The notes beneath the pieces were generated by a model that was not told the DNA's origin, did no database searches, and saw only the letters and a list, made by a program, of their open reading frames with translations. DNA of 64,000 bases from JASLMY01 sp965226475 (GTDB taxonomy: Bacteria; Pseudomonadota; Alphaproteobacteria; GCA-2731375). Each line of letters opens with the position of its first letter. Position 1 is the first letter of the stretch. Below, in pieces: positions 43,346-51,541 of this stretch. The position numbers and the translations under genes were made by a program. The stretch lies in contig CBDDDJ010000002.1 of assembly GCA_965226475.1 (NCBI GenBank), positions 620,001 through 684,000 of the forward strand. Direction: 5' to 3'.

Positions 43346-44305
43346 GTGTCCAAGGAAATCGGGTCCGACTCAGGCAGGACGACGCTCACCATCGGCTTGG
43401 CCCTTCATACTCAGGCGGTCGAGCAAGGATTCGTCGTATCCCTGGACGCGGAAAGTCAGCCGATATTGCTGCAATGGGCCCAACGGCAGAATTTTCGTCA
43501 GCCCATTACCGCCGAATGGGACAATTCCTGCACGTCAGAGAATTTGGCGCGGCTGGCCGAAGAGGGGGTCGACCTCGTCCTCGTCGACTGCCCCCTACTC
43601 GAAGAGACCGAGAGGATCAACGGCATTCTCGAATGCGCCGATCTGGTAGTCATACTCATGCGCCCGGAGAGCGAGGATCTGGACGCGGTTGGCCCTCTGA
43701 TCGATTTCGTCGAGGCGGAAGGCAAGCCGTTCATATTCGTGATCAACCAGTCCGCCGACGACGAGGACATGACGACGGTGACCGTGATGGCCTTGGCGCA
43801 GCACGGCACCGTCTCGCCGGTCATCGTGCCGCATTGCGCGGCGCTGGCAGGTCTCGAACCTAGGGGCGACGCGATCGTCGCGCTCGATCGACTGGACTAT
43901 GCCGCGGAAATGGAACCGCTCTGGGGCTATCTCCGCGATATTCTCGCGCGTCACGGCGAACTGGAGGATGCGGCACTTCCCGACGATATCGATGTCGTGG
44001 GGGAGGAGAACAGACAGCGCTATCGCCAGCACGCGACTTACATCGTTCCAGAAATGGCCTATCCCTGCGAGGTCATGGAGATTTCGGCGGAGGGGCTTCT
44101 GTTCACCAGCGAGGTGGCGCTGGCGGAAGGGACACGGCTGTATTTCAACCTGCCCTATCTTGGACAGCTGAATTGCGAGGTTGTCGCAAATCGCCCCGAG
44201 GGCGTAGAAGCGCGTTTCGTCATCGACGAACAGCGGCGTGCCGAACTTTACGGGCAGGTGGCCGATCTCGTCAGCAGCAGTCGGGAACTGCCCTTGTCGG
44301 CCTAG
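43346..44305 (+). pseudogene. ParA-PilZ fusion ATPase, 5' end removed by IS3 at the P-loop
   Basis: The open frame starts inside the IS3 terminal repeat (GTG 43346) and enters gene sequence as SDSGRTTLTIGLALHTQAVEQG, which lines up with GGSGKTTL of the neighbouring ParA: the first half of the P-loop is missing. The rest is a ParA core (LVLVDCPLLEETERI, FIFVINQSADDED, GTVSPVIVPHCAALAG). From about residue 225 a PilZ domain follows: RQRYR (an RxxxR c-di-GMP motif) and EISAEG in place of D/NxSxxG. The intact protein would be a c-di-GMP-responsive ParA. It lies 3' of the other ParA gene, and the two were once neighbours. Confidence 0.82.
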
Positions 44306-44380
44306 CAGGATCGGAAACGCCCGGCTGTGCCGCGCTGTGCGCCTCACGACAGGGGGAACAGTTCAGCCCGACGACATAAT

Positions 44381-44417
44381 GCCGACCTGCGTTGAGTGCA
44401 ACTCATCGCAGGTCGGC
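44381..44417. terminator. Strong hairpin after the ParA-PilZ gene
   Basis: GCCGACCTGCGTTGAGT pairs with ACTCATCGCAGGTCGGC across a GCA loop: 17 base pairs with one mismatch. It begins 76 bases after the stop at 44305. No T-run follows, so it may be a Rho-assisted terminator or a mobile palindrome. Confidence 0.55.
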
Positions 44418-44443
44418 AAGCGCGACCGCGCGCCCGAGCTTAG

Positions 44444-45372
44444 TGTCTGGCCCGAAAAGAGTTGAGTGATTTCAGTCAGTTGTGATTCACTGTTTGTATT
44501 TAGCAACCAGGGAGACACAACATGTGGACCAAAATCACTCGCCCGAAGTATGAACGCGACCTGCTGCGCTACGCAAGCGACCTGACGGATGGAGAATGGA
44601 AGGTGCTGGAGCCGTTGCTGCCTCGCGCCAAAGCGCTGGGACGGCCTCGGACGACGGCATTGCGCGAGGTGGTGAACGCGATCCTCTACCTACTGCGTAG
44701 CGGCTGTCCATGGCGCATGCTGCCCCGGGACTTCCCGCCACGCTCGACGGTGCAGCGCTACTTTTATCTCTGGCGGGACGACGGCACCTGGTCCGAGGTC
44801 AACCGGCAACTGCTGGTCGCGGCGCGCGAGGCCGAGGGCCGCGCGGCCGGCCCGTCGGCCGGTATCATCGACAGTCAGAGCGTAAAAACCACGGAAAGCG
44901 GCGGTATCCGGGGCTTCGACGCCGGAAAGAAAGTCAAGGGCCGCAAGCGTCACATCCTCACCGACACCGGCGGCCTGCTGGTCGCGGTCGTGGTCCACGG
45001 CGCCGAGATCCAGGACCGCGACGGCGCGCCGGCGGTGTTCGCCGCCATCCCCCGCCACTTTCCCCGCCTGCGCCACGTCTTCGCCGACGGCGCCTATGCC
45101 GGGCCCAAGCTCGAGGGCGCACTGAAGCGGATCGGCCGCTGGTCGCTGGAGATCGTCAACCGTCCCGCGGGCGTGAAGGGCTTCCAACTCCTGCCCCGCC
45201 GATGGGTCGTCGAGCGCACGCTCGCCTGGCTCAATCGAAACCGGCGGCTGGCCAAGGACTTCGAGACGGCCATCGAGACCGCCGAGGCCTGGATCTTCCT
45301 CGCCAGCATCCAACTCCTCACGCGCCGTCTCGCAAGAGCCTGAAAACACTCGATTCATTTCGAGTCGGACTC
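44444..45372 (+). mobile_element. IS5-family element, copy 2 (complete)
   Basis: About 929 bp with the same ends as copy 1 (TGTCTGGCCCGAAAAG at the left, CGAGTCGGACTC at the right), in the opposite orientation. Flanked by TTAG at 44440-44443 and 45373-45376; CTTAG is also shared, the same pentamer as at copy 1. The transposase is identical to copy 1, so the pair can act as a long inverted repeat. Confidence 0.93.
44522..45343 (+). CDS. IS5 family transposase, copy 2
   Basis: A 273-residue transposase identical in translation to the copy at 32250-33071, with the same DDE segments. The start has GGGAGACACAAC upstream. Intact. Confidence 0.96.
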   Translation: MWTKITRPKYERDLLRYASDLTDGEWKVLEPLLPRAKALGRPRTTALREVVNAILYLLRSGCPWRMLPRDFPPRSTVQRYFYLWRDDGTWSEVNRQLLVAAREAEGRAAGPSAGIIDSQSVKTTESGGIRGFDAGKKVKGRKRHILTDTGGLLVAVVVHGAEIQDRDGAPAVFAAIPRHFPRLRHVFADGAYAGPKLEGALKRIGRWSLEIVNRPAGVKGFQLLPRRWVVERTLAWLNRNRRLAKDFETAIETAEAWIFLASIQLLTRRLARA

Positions 45373-45411
45373 TTAGGGGAGGAAAAGCCCGCGTGGCGTC
45401 TGAACGCCAGA

Positions 45412-45444
45412 CAACCCGCAATGAGTCCCTCTCATTGCGGGTTG
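45412..45444. terminator. Perfect hairpin right of IS5 copy 2
   Basis: CAACCCGCAATGAG (45412-45425) is the exact reverse complement of CTCATTGCGGGTTG (45431-45444), with loop TCCCT. It resembles the hairpin at 44381 in the shared CTCAT-C/T-GC-A/G-GG core. The remaining bases from 45445 to 45637 hold no supported gene. Confidence 0.5.
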
Positions 45445-45637
45445 GTATAAGTAACGAATTCCAGGCTTGCTCCTCATCGAATTTCATCTCGAACATCGGG
45501 CTGGTGTCGCCTGGTGGGACTGCAAACAAGCCGAGACGGGTAGGTGAGCCATGCCCGAAAGTCGCCCAACCCGCACATGGACGGGCGCGATCCTCTCTCG
45601 GAACGCCCCGCGTGACATCGACGTATCCCTCAGCCTT

Positions 45638-46510
45638 TCAGGCGTCCACGAAGTAATCGGTCATCGCCTCGGCCGTGGCCTCCGGCATTTCCTCCGCGAC
45701 GAAGTGACCGCAATCGAGTTCGATCCCCGCCACGTCGTCGGCCCAACCGCGCCAGGTCTGGAGCGGCGACGCGCTCGTGTACCGGCTGCCCCAAATGACG
45801 AGCAGTGGGCAGGTGATGCGCTTGCCGGCGGCGCGGTCTTCCAGATCGTGCACATGGTCGATGGTAGCGCCGGCGCGGTAGTCTTCCGCCATCGCCCGCA
45901 CGACCGTCGTCCGGCGATGGGCGGCGGCATAGGCCTGGACCGCCTCCTCGGCGAGAGCGCCGGGCGAGCCGACCCAGCGGTCCAGTAGATGCGTCAGGAA
46001 GAAATCGGGATCGTTGCCGATCAACCGTTCCGGCAAGGGCGCCGGTTGGGCGAGCAAGGGCCAGTGGAAGGCGCCGATGGCACGATCCTTGTCCGTCGCC
46101 GCCCAGACATCGAGCGTCGGCACCGTGTCCAGGCTGACGAAGCGGGCGACCCGTTTCGGGTGGTCGAGACAGAGCCGATAGGCGACCCGCGCGCCCCGGT
46201 CGTGGCCGGCGAGGAAAAAGCGCTCGTGGCCAAGTTCGGCCATCAGCGCCACCATGTCGCAGGCCATCACCCTCTTGGAATAGCCGATATGATCGACATC
46301 CGGCGCGGGGCCGATGCTGTCGCCATAGCCGCGCGTGTCCGGCATGACCAGGGTGTAACGGTCCTTCAACAGCGGCGCCACGCGGTGCCACATCACATGG
46401 CATTGCGGATAACCGTGCAGCAGCAACAGCGCCGGCCCCTCTCCGCCGATTCGGAAGTGAATCTCGGCATCGCCCAGGGTCAGGTACCGCCGCTCGAAGC
46501 CTTCGAACAT
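45638..46510 (-). CDS. Fluoroacetate-dehalogenase-like alpha/beta hydrolase
   Basis: A 290-residue alpha/beta hydrolase with an aspartate nucleophile. Asp104 in AGHDRGARVAYR replaces the usual serine. The residues that define fluoroacetate dehalogenases are at the same spacing: Arg105 and Arg108 (carboxylate binding), Asp128 (acid), His149-Trp150 in FHW and Tyr211 in DYRAGATID (halide pocket), and His269 in CGHF. This is more than expected of a generic epoxide hydrolase. It probably cleaves haloacetates, with fluoroacetate possible. It is transcribed upstream of no obvious partner, after a small membrane protein gene 9 bases away. Confidence 0.87.
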   Translation of the reverse strand: MFEGFERRYLTLGDAEIHFRIGGEGPALLLLHGYPQCHVMWHRVAPLLKDRYTLVMPDTRGYGDSIGPAPDVDHIGYSKRVMACDMVALMAELGHERFFLAGHDRGARVAYRLCLDHPKRVARFVSLDTVPTLDVWAATDKDRAIGAFHWPLLAQPAPLPERLIGNDPDFFLTHLLDRWVGSPGALAEEAVQAYAAAHRRTTVVRAMAEDYRAGATIDHVHDLEDRAAGKRITCPLLVIWGSRYTSASPLQTWRGWADDVAGIELDCGHFVAEEMPEATAEAMTDYFVDA

Positions 46511-46519
46511 ACTGTCCCC

Positions 46520-46777
46520 CTAGTCCGACTCGGGTGGCGCGGCGGCGCCCCGTCTCGCCGCAAACCACCACGCCAGCAGTGCCAGCAGGACGAAATGCCC
46601 CCAGATGAGATAGAAACACCACTCCGCTGGACCCGAGTGGCCGATCGCCTCGATGCCGAAATCGGCCTCGATCCAACGCCAGAGCGGCACCAGCAATATC
46701 GTGAGAATGAAGCTCGCCGGCAGGCCGACGACGACGAGGCCGACGAAACCCGCGCCGGCGACCAGCCAGCGTCGCAT
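46520..46777 (-). CDS. Small two-helix membrane protein
   Basis: An 85-residue protein with hydrophobic segments at about 6-31 and 54-72 and a polar end. I do not recognise it. It lies between the dehalogenase-like hydrolase and an SDR, all on the minus strand with gaps under 10 bases, so they look like one operon. Confidence 0.6.
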   Translation of the reverse strand: MRRWLVAGAGFVGLVVVGLPASFILTILLVPLWRWIEADFGIEAIGHSGPAEWCFYLIWGHFVLLALLAWWFAARRGAAAPPESD

Positions 46778-46783
46778 CGGCGT

Positions 46784-47569
46784 TCAGCGGGCCTTGATCG
46801 GCGCCGCTCCCAGATGCATGCCGCTGTCGCACAAGATGATCTCGCCCGTCACGTTGGCGTTGGCGGCGAGCAGCATGATCGCCGTTTCCGCCATGTCCTC
46901 GGGCGAGCCCGCGCGATTCAGCGGCGAGGAGGCCTTCACGCCCTCGACGAAGGCGTCGTAGCCCTCGCCGCGCCATTCCTGCTGCCAGCGCCCGGTGACG
47001 AAGCCGGGGCAGACCGTATTGACGCGGATCTCCGGCGCCAGCGCCCGGGCCAGCGACAGCGTCATGGTGTTGAGCGCGCCCTTGGAGGCCGCATAGGCGA
47101 CGGAGCTGCCGATGCCCATGACGCCGGCGATCGAGGACACCATCACGATCGAGCCCCGCCCCCGCGCCTTCATCGTCGGCGCCACGGCGCGGGTCATCTG
47201 GTAGGGGCCGACGACGTTGACGTTGTAGATATGCAGGAAGTCCTCGCCGTTCAGATCGTCCAGCTGTTCGTGCGGCACGATCTTGGTGGTGCCGGCGTTG
47301 TTGACCAGCCCGTCGATCCGGCCCCATTCATCCAGCGCCGCCTGGGCCATGGCCTTGCAGCCGGCATCATCCGAGACGTCCGCGCCGACGGCGATGGCCT
47401 CGCCGCCGGCCGCCCGGCAAGCCTCGGCGACCTCGTCCGCGCCCTCGCGGTTGACCCGGTAGTTCACCACCAGCTTGGCGCCGCCGGCGGCCAACATCTT
47501 GGCCGTCGACTCGCCGATGCCGGAGGCGGCGCCGGTCACGATCACCACCCAATCCTTGACGTCGATCAT
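46784..47569 (-). CDS. Short-chain dehydrogenase/reductase
   Basis: A 261-residue classical SDR. TGAASGIG is the cofactor loop (residues 12-19), NNAG near 91, Ser in MVSSIAGVMG and YAASKGAL the catalytic YxxxK. The acidic or basic nature of the cofactor pocket (VVNYRVNREGAD) suggests NADP use. ATG 47569 has GGGAGAG upstream. It heads the operon with the small membrane protein and the dehalogenase-like hydrolase. Substrate unknown. Confidence 0.9.
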   Translation of the reverse strand: MIDVKDWVVIVTGAASGIGESTAKMLAAGGAKLVVNYRVNREGADEVAEACRAAGGEAIAVGADVSDDAGCKAMAQAALDEWGRIDGLVNNAGTTKIVPHEQLDDLNGEDFLHIYNVNVVGPYQMTRAVAPTMKARGRGSIVMVSSIAGVMGIGSSVAYAASKGALNTMTLSLARALAPEIRVNTVCPGFVTGRWQQEWRGEGYDAFVEGVKASSPLNRAGSPEDMAETAIMLLAANANVTGEIILCDSGMHLGAAPIKAR

Positions 47570-47717
47570 TTCTCTCTCCCTGAACCGAGTGCTTCGCGAG
47601 CATCCAAGCCCATCCGCGTCGAGGACGCAAACCGCCCGCCACACTTGCCCTCGGGCGGCGGCTGTCGCATCTTGCCGACGCGCGCCACGCCCGCGACCCG
47701 GAAGGAATTCACGAACC

Positions 47718-48425
47718 ATGAGCAACCCCCTCACGCCCGGGCTGATCGAGGCGCTCCGCGCCATCGACACGCCCACCGTCTGCAACGCACTGGAGATCGT
47801 GGCGCCGGAACGCCGCGCCGTCGGCTTCACCACGGAGCCGCTGGTTTGCGCCCGGCCGAAGCTGGCGCCGATCGTCGGCCATGCGCGCACGGCGACGATC
47901 CGCGCCAAGCAGCCGAGCGAGCTCGACGCGGGCGCCATGAAGGAACTCCGCCTCGGCTACTATGAATCCGTCGCCGCCGATCCGGCGCCCGCGATCACCG
48001 TGATCCAGGACCTCGACCGGCCCGAAGCCGGCTATGGAGCTTTCTGGGGCGAGGTGAACACCGCCGTCCACATGGGCCTGGGCTGCATCGGCTGCGTCAC
48101 CGACGGCTCGATCCGCGACCTCGACGACCTCGCGCCCGGCTTCCAGTTGATCGGCGGCCGCATCGGCCCGAGCCACGCCCATGTCCACGTCACCGGTTTC
48201 GGCGCCCAGGTGAACGTCGCCGGCATGATGGTGAAGCCGGGCGACATCTTGCATGCCGACCAGCACGGCGCCGTGGTCATCCCCCACGACGTGGTGGCCG
48301 ACGTACCGGCGGCGGCCGATCTGCTGTCGCGCCGCGAAGCGGTGGTCCTGGAAGTGGCCCGCGCCCCCGGCTTCAACATGGACGTGCTGCGCAAGGCCTG
48401 GGCCGACCAGGCAGACATCCACTGA
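47718..48425 (+). CDS. RraA-like aldolase/demethylmenaquinone-methyltransferase family protein
   Basis: A 235-residue RraA-fold protein. The metal and substrate region CVTDGSIRDLDDL holds the D...RD pattern of HMG/CHA-type aldolases, and GDILHADQHGAVVIP is also typical. Known members are either 4-hydroxy-4-methyl-2-oxoglutarate aldolases or RNase E regulators; the catabolic neighbours favour an aldolase or decarboxylase. ATG 47718 has GGAAGGA upstream. Enoyl-CoA hydratase follows after 7 bases. Confidence 0.88.
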   Translation: MSNPLTPGLIEALRAIDTPTVCNALEIVAPERRAVGFTTEPLVCARPKLAPIVGHARTATIRAKQPSELDAGAMKELRLGYYESVAADPAPAITVIQDLDRPEAGYGAFWGEVNTAVHMGLGCIGCVTDGSIRDLDDLAPGFQLIGGRIGPSHAHVHVTGFGAQVNVAGMMVKPGDILHADQHGAVVIPHDVVADVPAAADLLSRREAVVLEVARAPGFNMDVLRKAWADQADIH

Positions 48426-48432
48426 GCCGCCC

Positions 48433-49206
48433 GTGAGCGACATTCTCACGATCGGGACCCCGGCGGCGCATGTCCGCCTGCTGACCATCACCCGGCCGAA
48501 GGCCTTGAACGCCCTTTCGAACGCGCTGCTGGCGGAGATCGCCGACGCCATCGACGACGAGGTGGCGGACGACGAGATCCGCGCCATCGTCGTCACCGGC
48601 GGGAGCGAGGTCTTCAGCGCCGGCGCGGACGTGAAGGAATTCCCGGACCGCACGCCGGCCTCCACCCTATTGGACGCACGGGGCCGGACCTGGTCGCGGA
48701 TCGCCGCCTGCCCCAAGCCGCTGATCGCCGCGATCAACGGCTACGCCTTGGGCGGCGGGCTGGAATTGGCGCTCGCCTGCGACATCATCGTCGCGGGCGC
48801 GAGCGCCACCATGGGCCTGCCGGAGACCCGCCTCGGCATCCTGCCCGGCGGCGGCGGGACCCAGCGCCTGCCGCGCATCATCGGCAAGCCGCTGGCGATG
48901 AAGGTGATCCTGGCGGGCGAGTTCCTCGATGCCGAGACCGCGCTCACCGCCGGACTCGCGGCGGAGGTGGTGCCCGTGGAGCGGACGATTCCGCGCGCCA
49001 TCGAACTGGCCGAGAAGATCGCCGCTCGTGCCCCCCTCGCCGTTCGCCTGGCCAAGGAGGCGGTGCTGAAGTCGCAGGACATTCCAATTTCCCATGGTCT
49101 CGATTTCGAGCGGCGGACCAACGCCGCCCTCATCGCCACCGAGGACCGCAACGAGGCGGCCCGGGCCTTCATCGAGAAGCGCCCGGCCGAGTTCAAGGGA
49201 CGCTGA
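48433..49206 (+). CDS. Enoyl-CoA hydratase/isomerase family protein
   Basis: A 257-residue crotonase-fold enzyme. The oxyanion holes are in FSAGADVKEF and ALGGGLELALACD; the glutamate in LPETRLGILPGGGGTQRL and the acidic residue at the first position fit a hydratase. The start is GTG 48433, seven bases after the RraA stop. With the RraA-like and PaaI-type genes it forms a likely acyl-CoA degradation operon. Confidence 0.93.
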   Translation: MSDILTIGTPAAHVRLLTITRPKALNALSNALLAEIADAIDDEVADDEIRAIVVTGGSEVFSAGADVKEFPDRTPASTLLDARGRTWSRIAACPKPLIAAINGYALGGGLELALACDIIVAGASATMGLPETRLGILPGGGGTQRLPRIIGKPLAMKVILAGEFLDAETALTAGLAAEVVPVERTIPRAIELAEKIAARAPLAVRLAKEAVLKSQDIPISHGLDFERRTNAALIATEDRNEAARAFIEKRPAEFKGR

Positions 49207-49211
49207 CGTCG

Positions 49212-49634
49212 GTGGCGATTAGCGGAATCGACCCAGGCGTCGCCGCGCTCCACGCCGGCCACCCGGCCGCCGACCTGCTCGGCATCGACCTCGTCGAGGC
49301 GGGCGACGGCCGCGCTGTCTGCACCATGATCGTGCGGCCGGAAATGCTGAATTTTTTCGCGGGCGGGCACGGCGGGATCATCTACGCGCTGGCCGATACC
49401 GTCGCGGCCTATGCCTGCCAGTCGCGGGGCGGCCGCACCGTGGCGCAGTCGGCCACCATCTCCTTCACCGCGCCGGCCCGCGACGGCGCGCTGCTGACGG
49501 CAACGGCGGTGGAGTGCGCCCGCGCGGGTCGAAACGGCTTCTACGACGTGACCATCACCGACGACAAGGGCAAGACCGTCGCCCTCGTCCGCGCCACCTC
49601 GCTTTGGACCAGCAAGCCGCCACCCTCAAGCTGA
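49212..49634 (+). CDS. PaaI-type hotdog thioesterase
   Basis: A 140-residue hotdog-fold thioesterase. NFFAGGHGGIIYALADTVAAYAC is the long central helix with its catalytic acid, and AQSATISFTAPARDG the family strand. PaaI enzymes free CoA from phenylacetyl-type thioesters. The start is GTG 49212, five bases after the hydratase stop. Its 3' end overlaps the convergent racemase gene by 9 bases. Confidence 0.9.
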   Translation: MAISGIDPGVAALHAGHPAADLLGIDLVEAGDGRAVCTMIVRPEMLNFFAGGHGGIIYALADTVAAYACQSRGGRTVAQSATISFTAPARDGALLTATAVECARAGRNGFYDVTITDDKGKTVALVRATSLWTSKPPPSS

Positions 49635-50384
49635 AAGCGGCCGGGTGAAGAGCAGTCCGCAGCCGGGCAAGGCCTCCCCGATCCCGGCGAGCCGCAGCAT
49701 GTGCCAGGCGAGGGCCTGGTTGCTGGTGACGACGGGAATCCCAAGCGCCTCTTCCGCCGGTTCAATGATTCCGCCGGCGCGGAGGTTGGTGCAAGACACG
49801 AAAACCGCTTCCGCCGCCGGGGCCCGGCCGGCGAGTTCAATGACCGCCGCCTGGATCGAGGCCGGCGTGATGCGGGCGACTACGGCCTCGACGCTCTCCT
49901 CGAACGAGCCGACCTCCTCGATCTCGACGCCGTTGCTCTCCAATGCCTTGCGAACTTCGTCGGTCACCAGCGGCAGGTAGGGCGTCAGGAAGGCGATGCG
50001 ACGGGCGCCCAAGGCCTGGAGCGCGGCGCGGGTCGCCACCATCGGATTGCTCACCTGGGCTTCGGGGCGCGCCGCGCGCACCAATTCCGCCACCCGCGCG
50101 GACCCGACGACGCTGGCACCCGAGGTGCAGGCGTAGCCGACGACGTCGAAGGGCGCGGCCGAGGGCAGCAATGCCGCGGACGCGGTGATCCGCGCCTCGA
50201 TCGCCCGCAGGGTTTCGACCGTGACCTCGGGATCGCTCTCGATCCGGCTGTGATGCACGACGATGCCGTCGAGATCGGCGAAATCGCGGAACTCGGTTTC
50301 CAGCGTTTCGTCGGCGGCCAGAACCACGAGGCCGAGCCTGGCCCGCCCGCCCAGTCCGGCATCCGTGTCGAAGGCGAGTTTCAT
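49626..50384 (-). CDS. Asp/Glu racemase superfamily (maleate isomerase/arylmalonate decarboxylase-like)
   Basis: A 252-residue protein with two cysteine sites: GYACTSGASV near residue 90 and FVSCTNLRAG near residue 204. This layout fits maleate cis-trans isomerase, hydantoin racemase or arylmalonate decarboxylase relatives. Its ATG overlaps the stop of the M24 peptidase gene (ATGA), so it is the last gene of a three-gene coupled operon. Confidence 0.87.
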   Translation of the reverse strand: MKLAFDTDAGLGGRARLGLVVLAADETLETEFRDFADLDGIVVHHSRIESDPEVTVETLRAIEARITASAALLPSAAPFDVVGYACTSGASVVGSARVAELVRAARPEAQVSNPMVATRAALQALGARRIAFLTPYLPLVTDEVRKALESNGVEIEEVGSFEESVEAVVARITPASIQAAVIELAGRAPAAEAVFVSCTNLRAGGIIEPAEEALGIPVVTSNQALAWHMLRLAGIGEALPGCGLLFTRPLSA

Positions 50385-51541
50385 GGCGCCACCAGCGGCA
50401 GTTCGCGGGGCGCGCGGCGGGTCAGCAGTTCGGGGCCGTCGTCGCGGACCACGAGGTTTTCCTCGTGCACCATCATGCGGCCGGGCGCGAAGCTCATGCC
50501 GGGCTCCAAGGTGATTACCATGCCGGGGCGGAGCCGGGTCTCGTCGAAGGCGGCGTTAGAGGGCGGCTCGGTCAGCTGGATGCCGAGGCCATGGCCCAAG
50601 CGGCCGACGGAATTGCCGAGCGCGCCGCGCGCCGCCATCACGGCCTGCATGGCATCGTGCAGGTCCTTGGCGCTTGCGCCCGGGCGGACGGCGGCGAGGC
50701 CGGCCTCCGTCGCGTCCCACACCACCTCGTGCGCGCGGCGGGCCGCGTCGTCGACCTGGCCGATGCCCCAATTGCGGCAGAAGTCCGAATAGTAGCCGTC
50801 GAAGACGCAGCCGGTGTCCAGGATCAGCACGTCGCCCGCCCTCAGGCCACGCTCGCGCGGCGGCGAGATGATATCGCCGTAGCCGCCCGGCCCGGCGCCG
50901 CCGACCAAATAGGGCACGTCGTCGACCCCCGCCTCGAGCGCCAGGATCTTGAAGCGGCGAAAGATCTCGACCTCCGCGAGGCCCGCCTCCAGGTGATCCG
51001 GCAAGGCCGCGAAGACGCCCGAAACCAGGCCGCAGACATGGGCGAGCTTGGCGATCTCCGCCTCCGACTTGACCAGCCGGGTCTCGCGCACGATGGCCGT
51101 GGCATCGGCCCAGCGCGCGGACGGCAGCGCCGCCCGGAGCGCGTCCAGATCGTCGAGCGGCATGCGGAGATGTGTCTCGCGCTCTCGTTGCAGGCCGACG
51201 GTTCCGAACGCCGCGAGGGCATCGGCCAAAAGGGAGACGCCGTCATCCTCGGCGGCCGGAGAATCCCAGCAGCGGATATCGTCGAGCCAGCCGCGCGCCA
51301 TGCATTCCTCGCCGATCCTCGGGATGACCGCGATAGGCCTACCCTCGGCCGGCACGACGGTGTACCAGGGCCGCGTGGGGCTCTGCCAGAACTGGGTGAG
51401 GAAGCCGGTGAAGTAGCGGATGTCGGCCTCGGTGGTGAGCAGCAGGGCATCGATCCCGGCCGTCGCCATCCGCGCCTGCGCCGCCGCCGTCCGGTGCTGG
51501 TACTCGGTCGTGGTGAAGCCGCGTGGCGGAGCAGGGTTCAT
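50381..51541 (-). CDS. M24 metallopeptidase (Xaa-Pro/creatinase type)
   Basis: A 386-residue pita-bread-fold enzyme. The metal ligands are two Asp in ILDTGCVFDGYYSDFC, His in LGHGLG, Glu in TLEPGM and Glu in HEENLVV. An N-terminal creatinase domain precedes. It could be an aminopeptidase P or a specialised amidinase or dimethylglycine-type hydrolase. The start at 51541 overlaps the M81 stop by four bases, so translation is coupled. Confidence 0.92.
   Translation of the reverse strand: MNPAPPRGFTTTEYQHRTAAAQARMATAGIDALLLTTEADIRYFTGFLTQFWQSPTRPWYTVVPAEGRPIAVIPRIGEECMARGWLDDIRCWDSPAAEDDGVSLLADALAAFGTVGLQRERETHLRMPLDDLDALRAALPSARWADATAIVRETRLVKSEAEIAKLAHVCGLVSGVFAALPDHLEAGLAEVEIFRRFKILALEAGVDDVPYLVGGAGPGGYGDIISPPRERGLRAGDVLILDTGCVFDGYYSDFCRNWGIGQVDDAARRAHEVVWDATEAGLAAVRPGASAKDLHDAMQAVMAARGALGNSVGRLGHGLGIQLTEPPSNAAFDETRLRPGMVITLEPGMSFAPGRMMVHEENLVVRDDGPELLTRRAPRELPLVAP

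Larger units (their letters stand above)
41973..43357 (-). mobile_element. IS3-family element
   Basis: About 1385 bp between 13-bp inverted ends TTCCTTGGACACA (41973-41985) and TGTGTCCAAGGAA (43345-43357). It contains two overlapping frames (orfA, orfB) read leftward. No clear target duplication is present: the left side is an IS256 remnant and the right side is the interior of a ParA gene, so a deletion or recombination probably accompanied insertion. Confidence 0.85.

Noticed and set aside
40700..44305. ParA genes as plasmid partition locus
   Set aside because: No parB, replication gene or iterons seen, and surrounding genes are chromosomal in type.
45393..45656. 87-residue frame after IS5 copy 2
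   Set aside because: Covers a hairpin and the end of the antisense hydrolase; no ribosome site and no recognised sequence.
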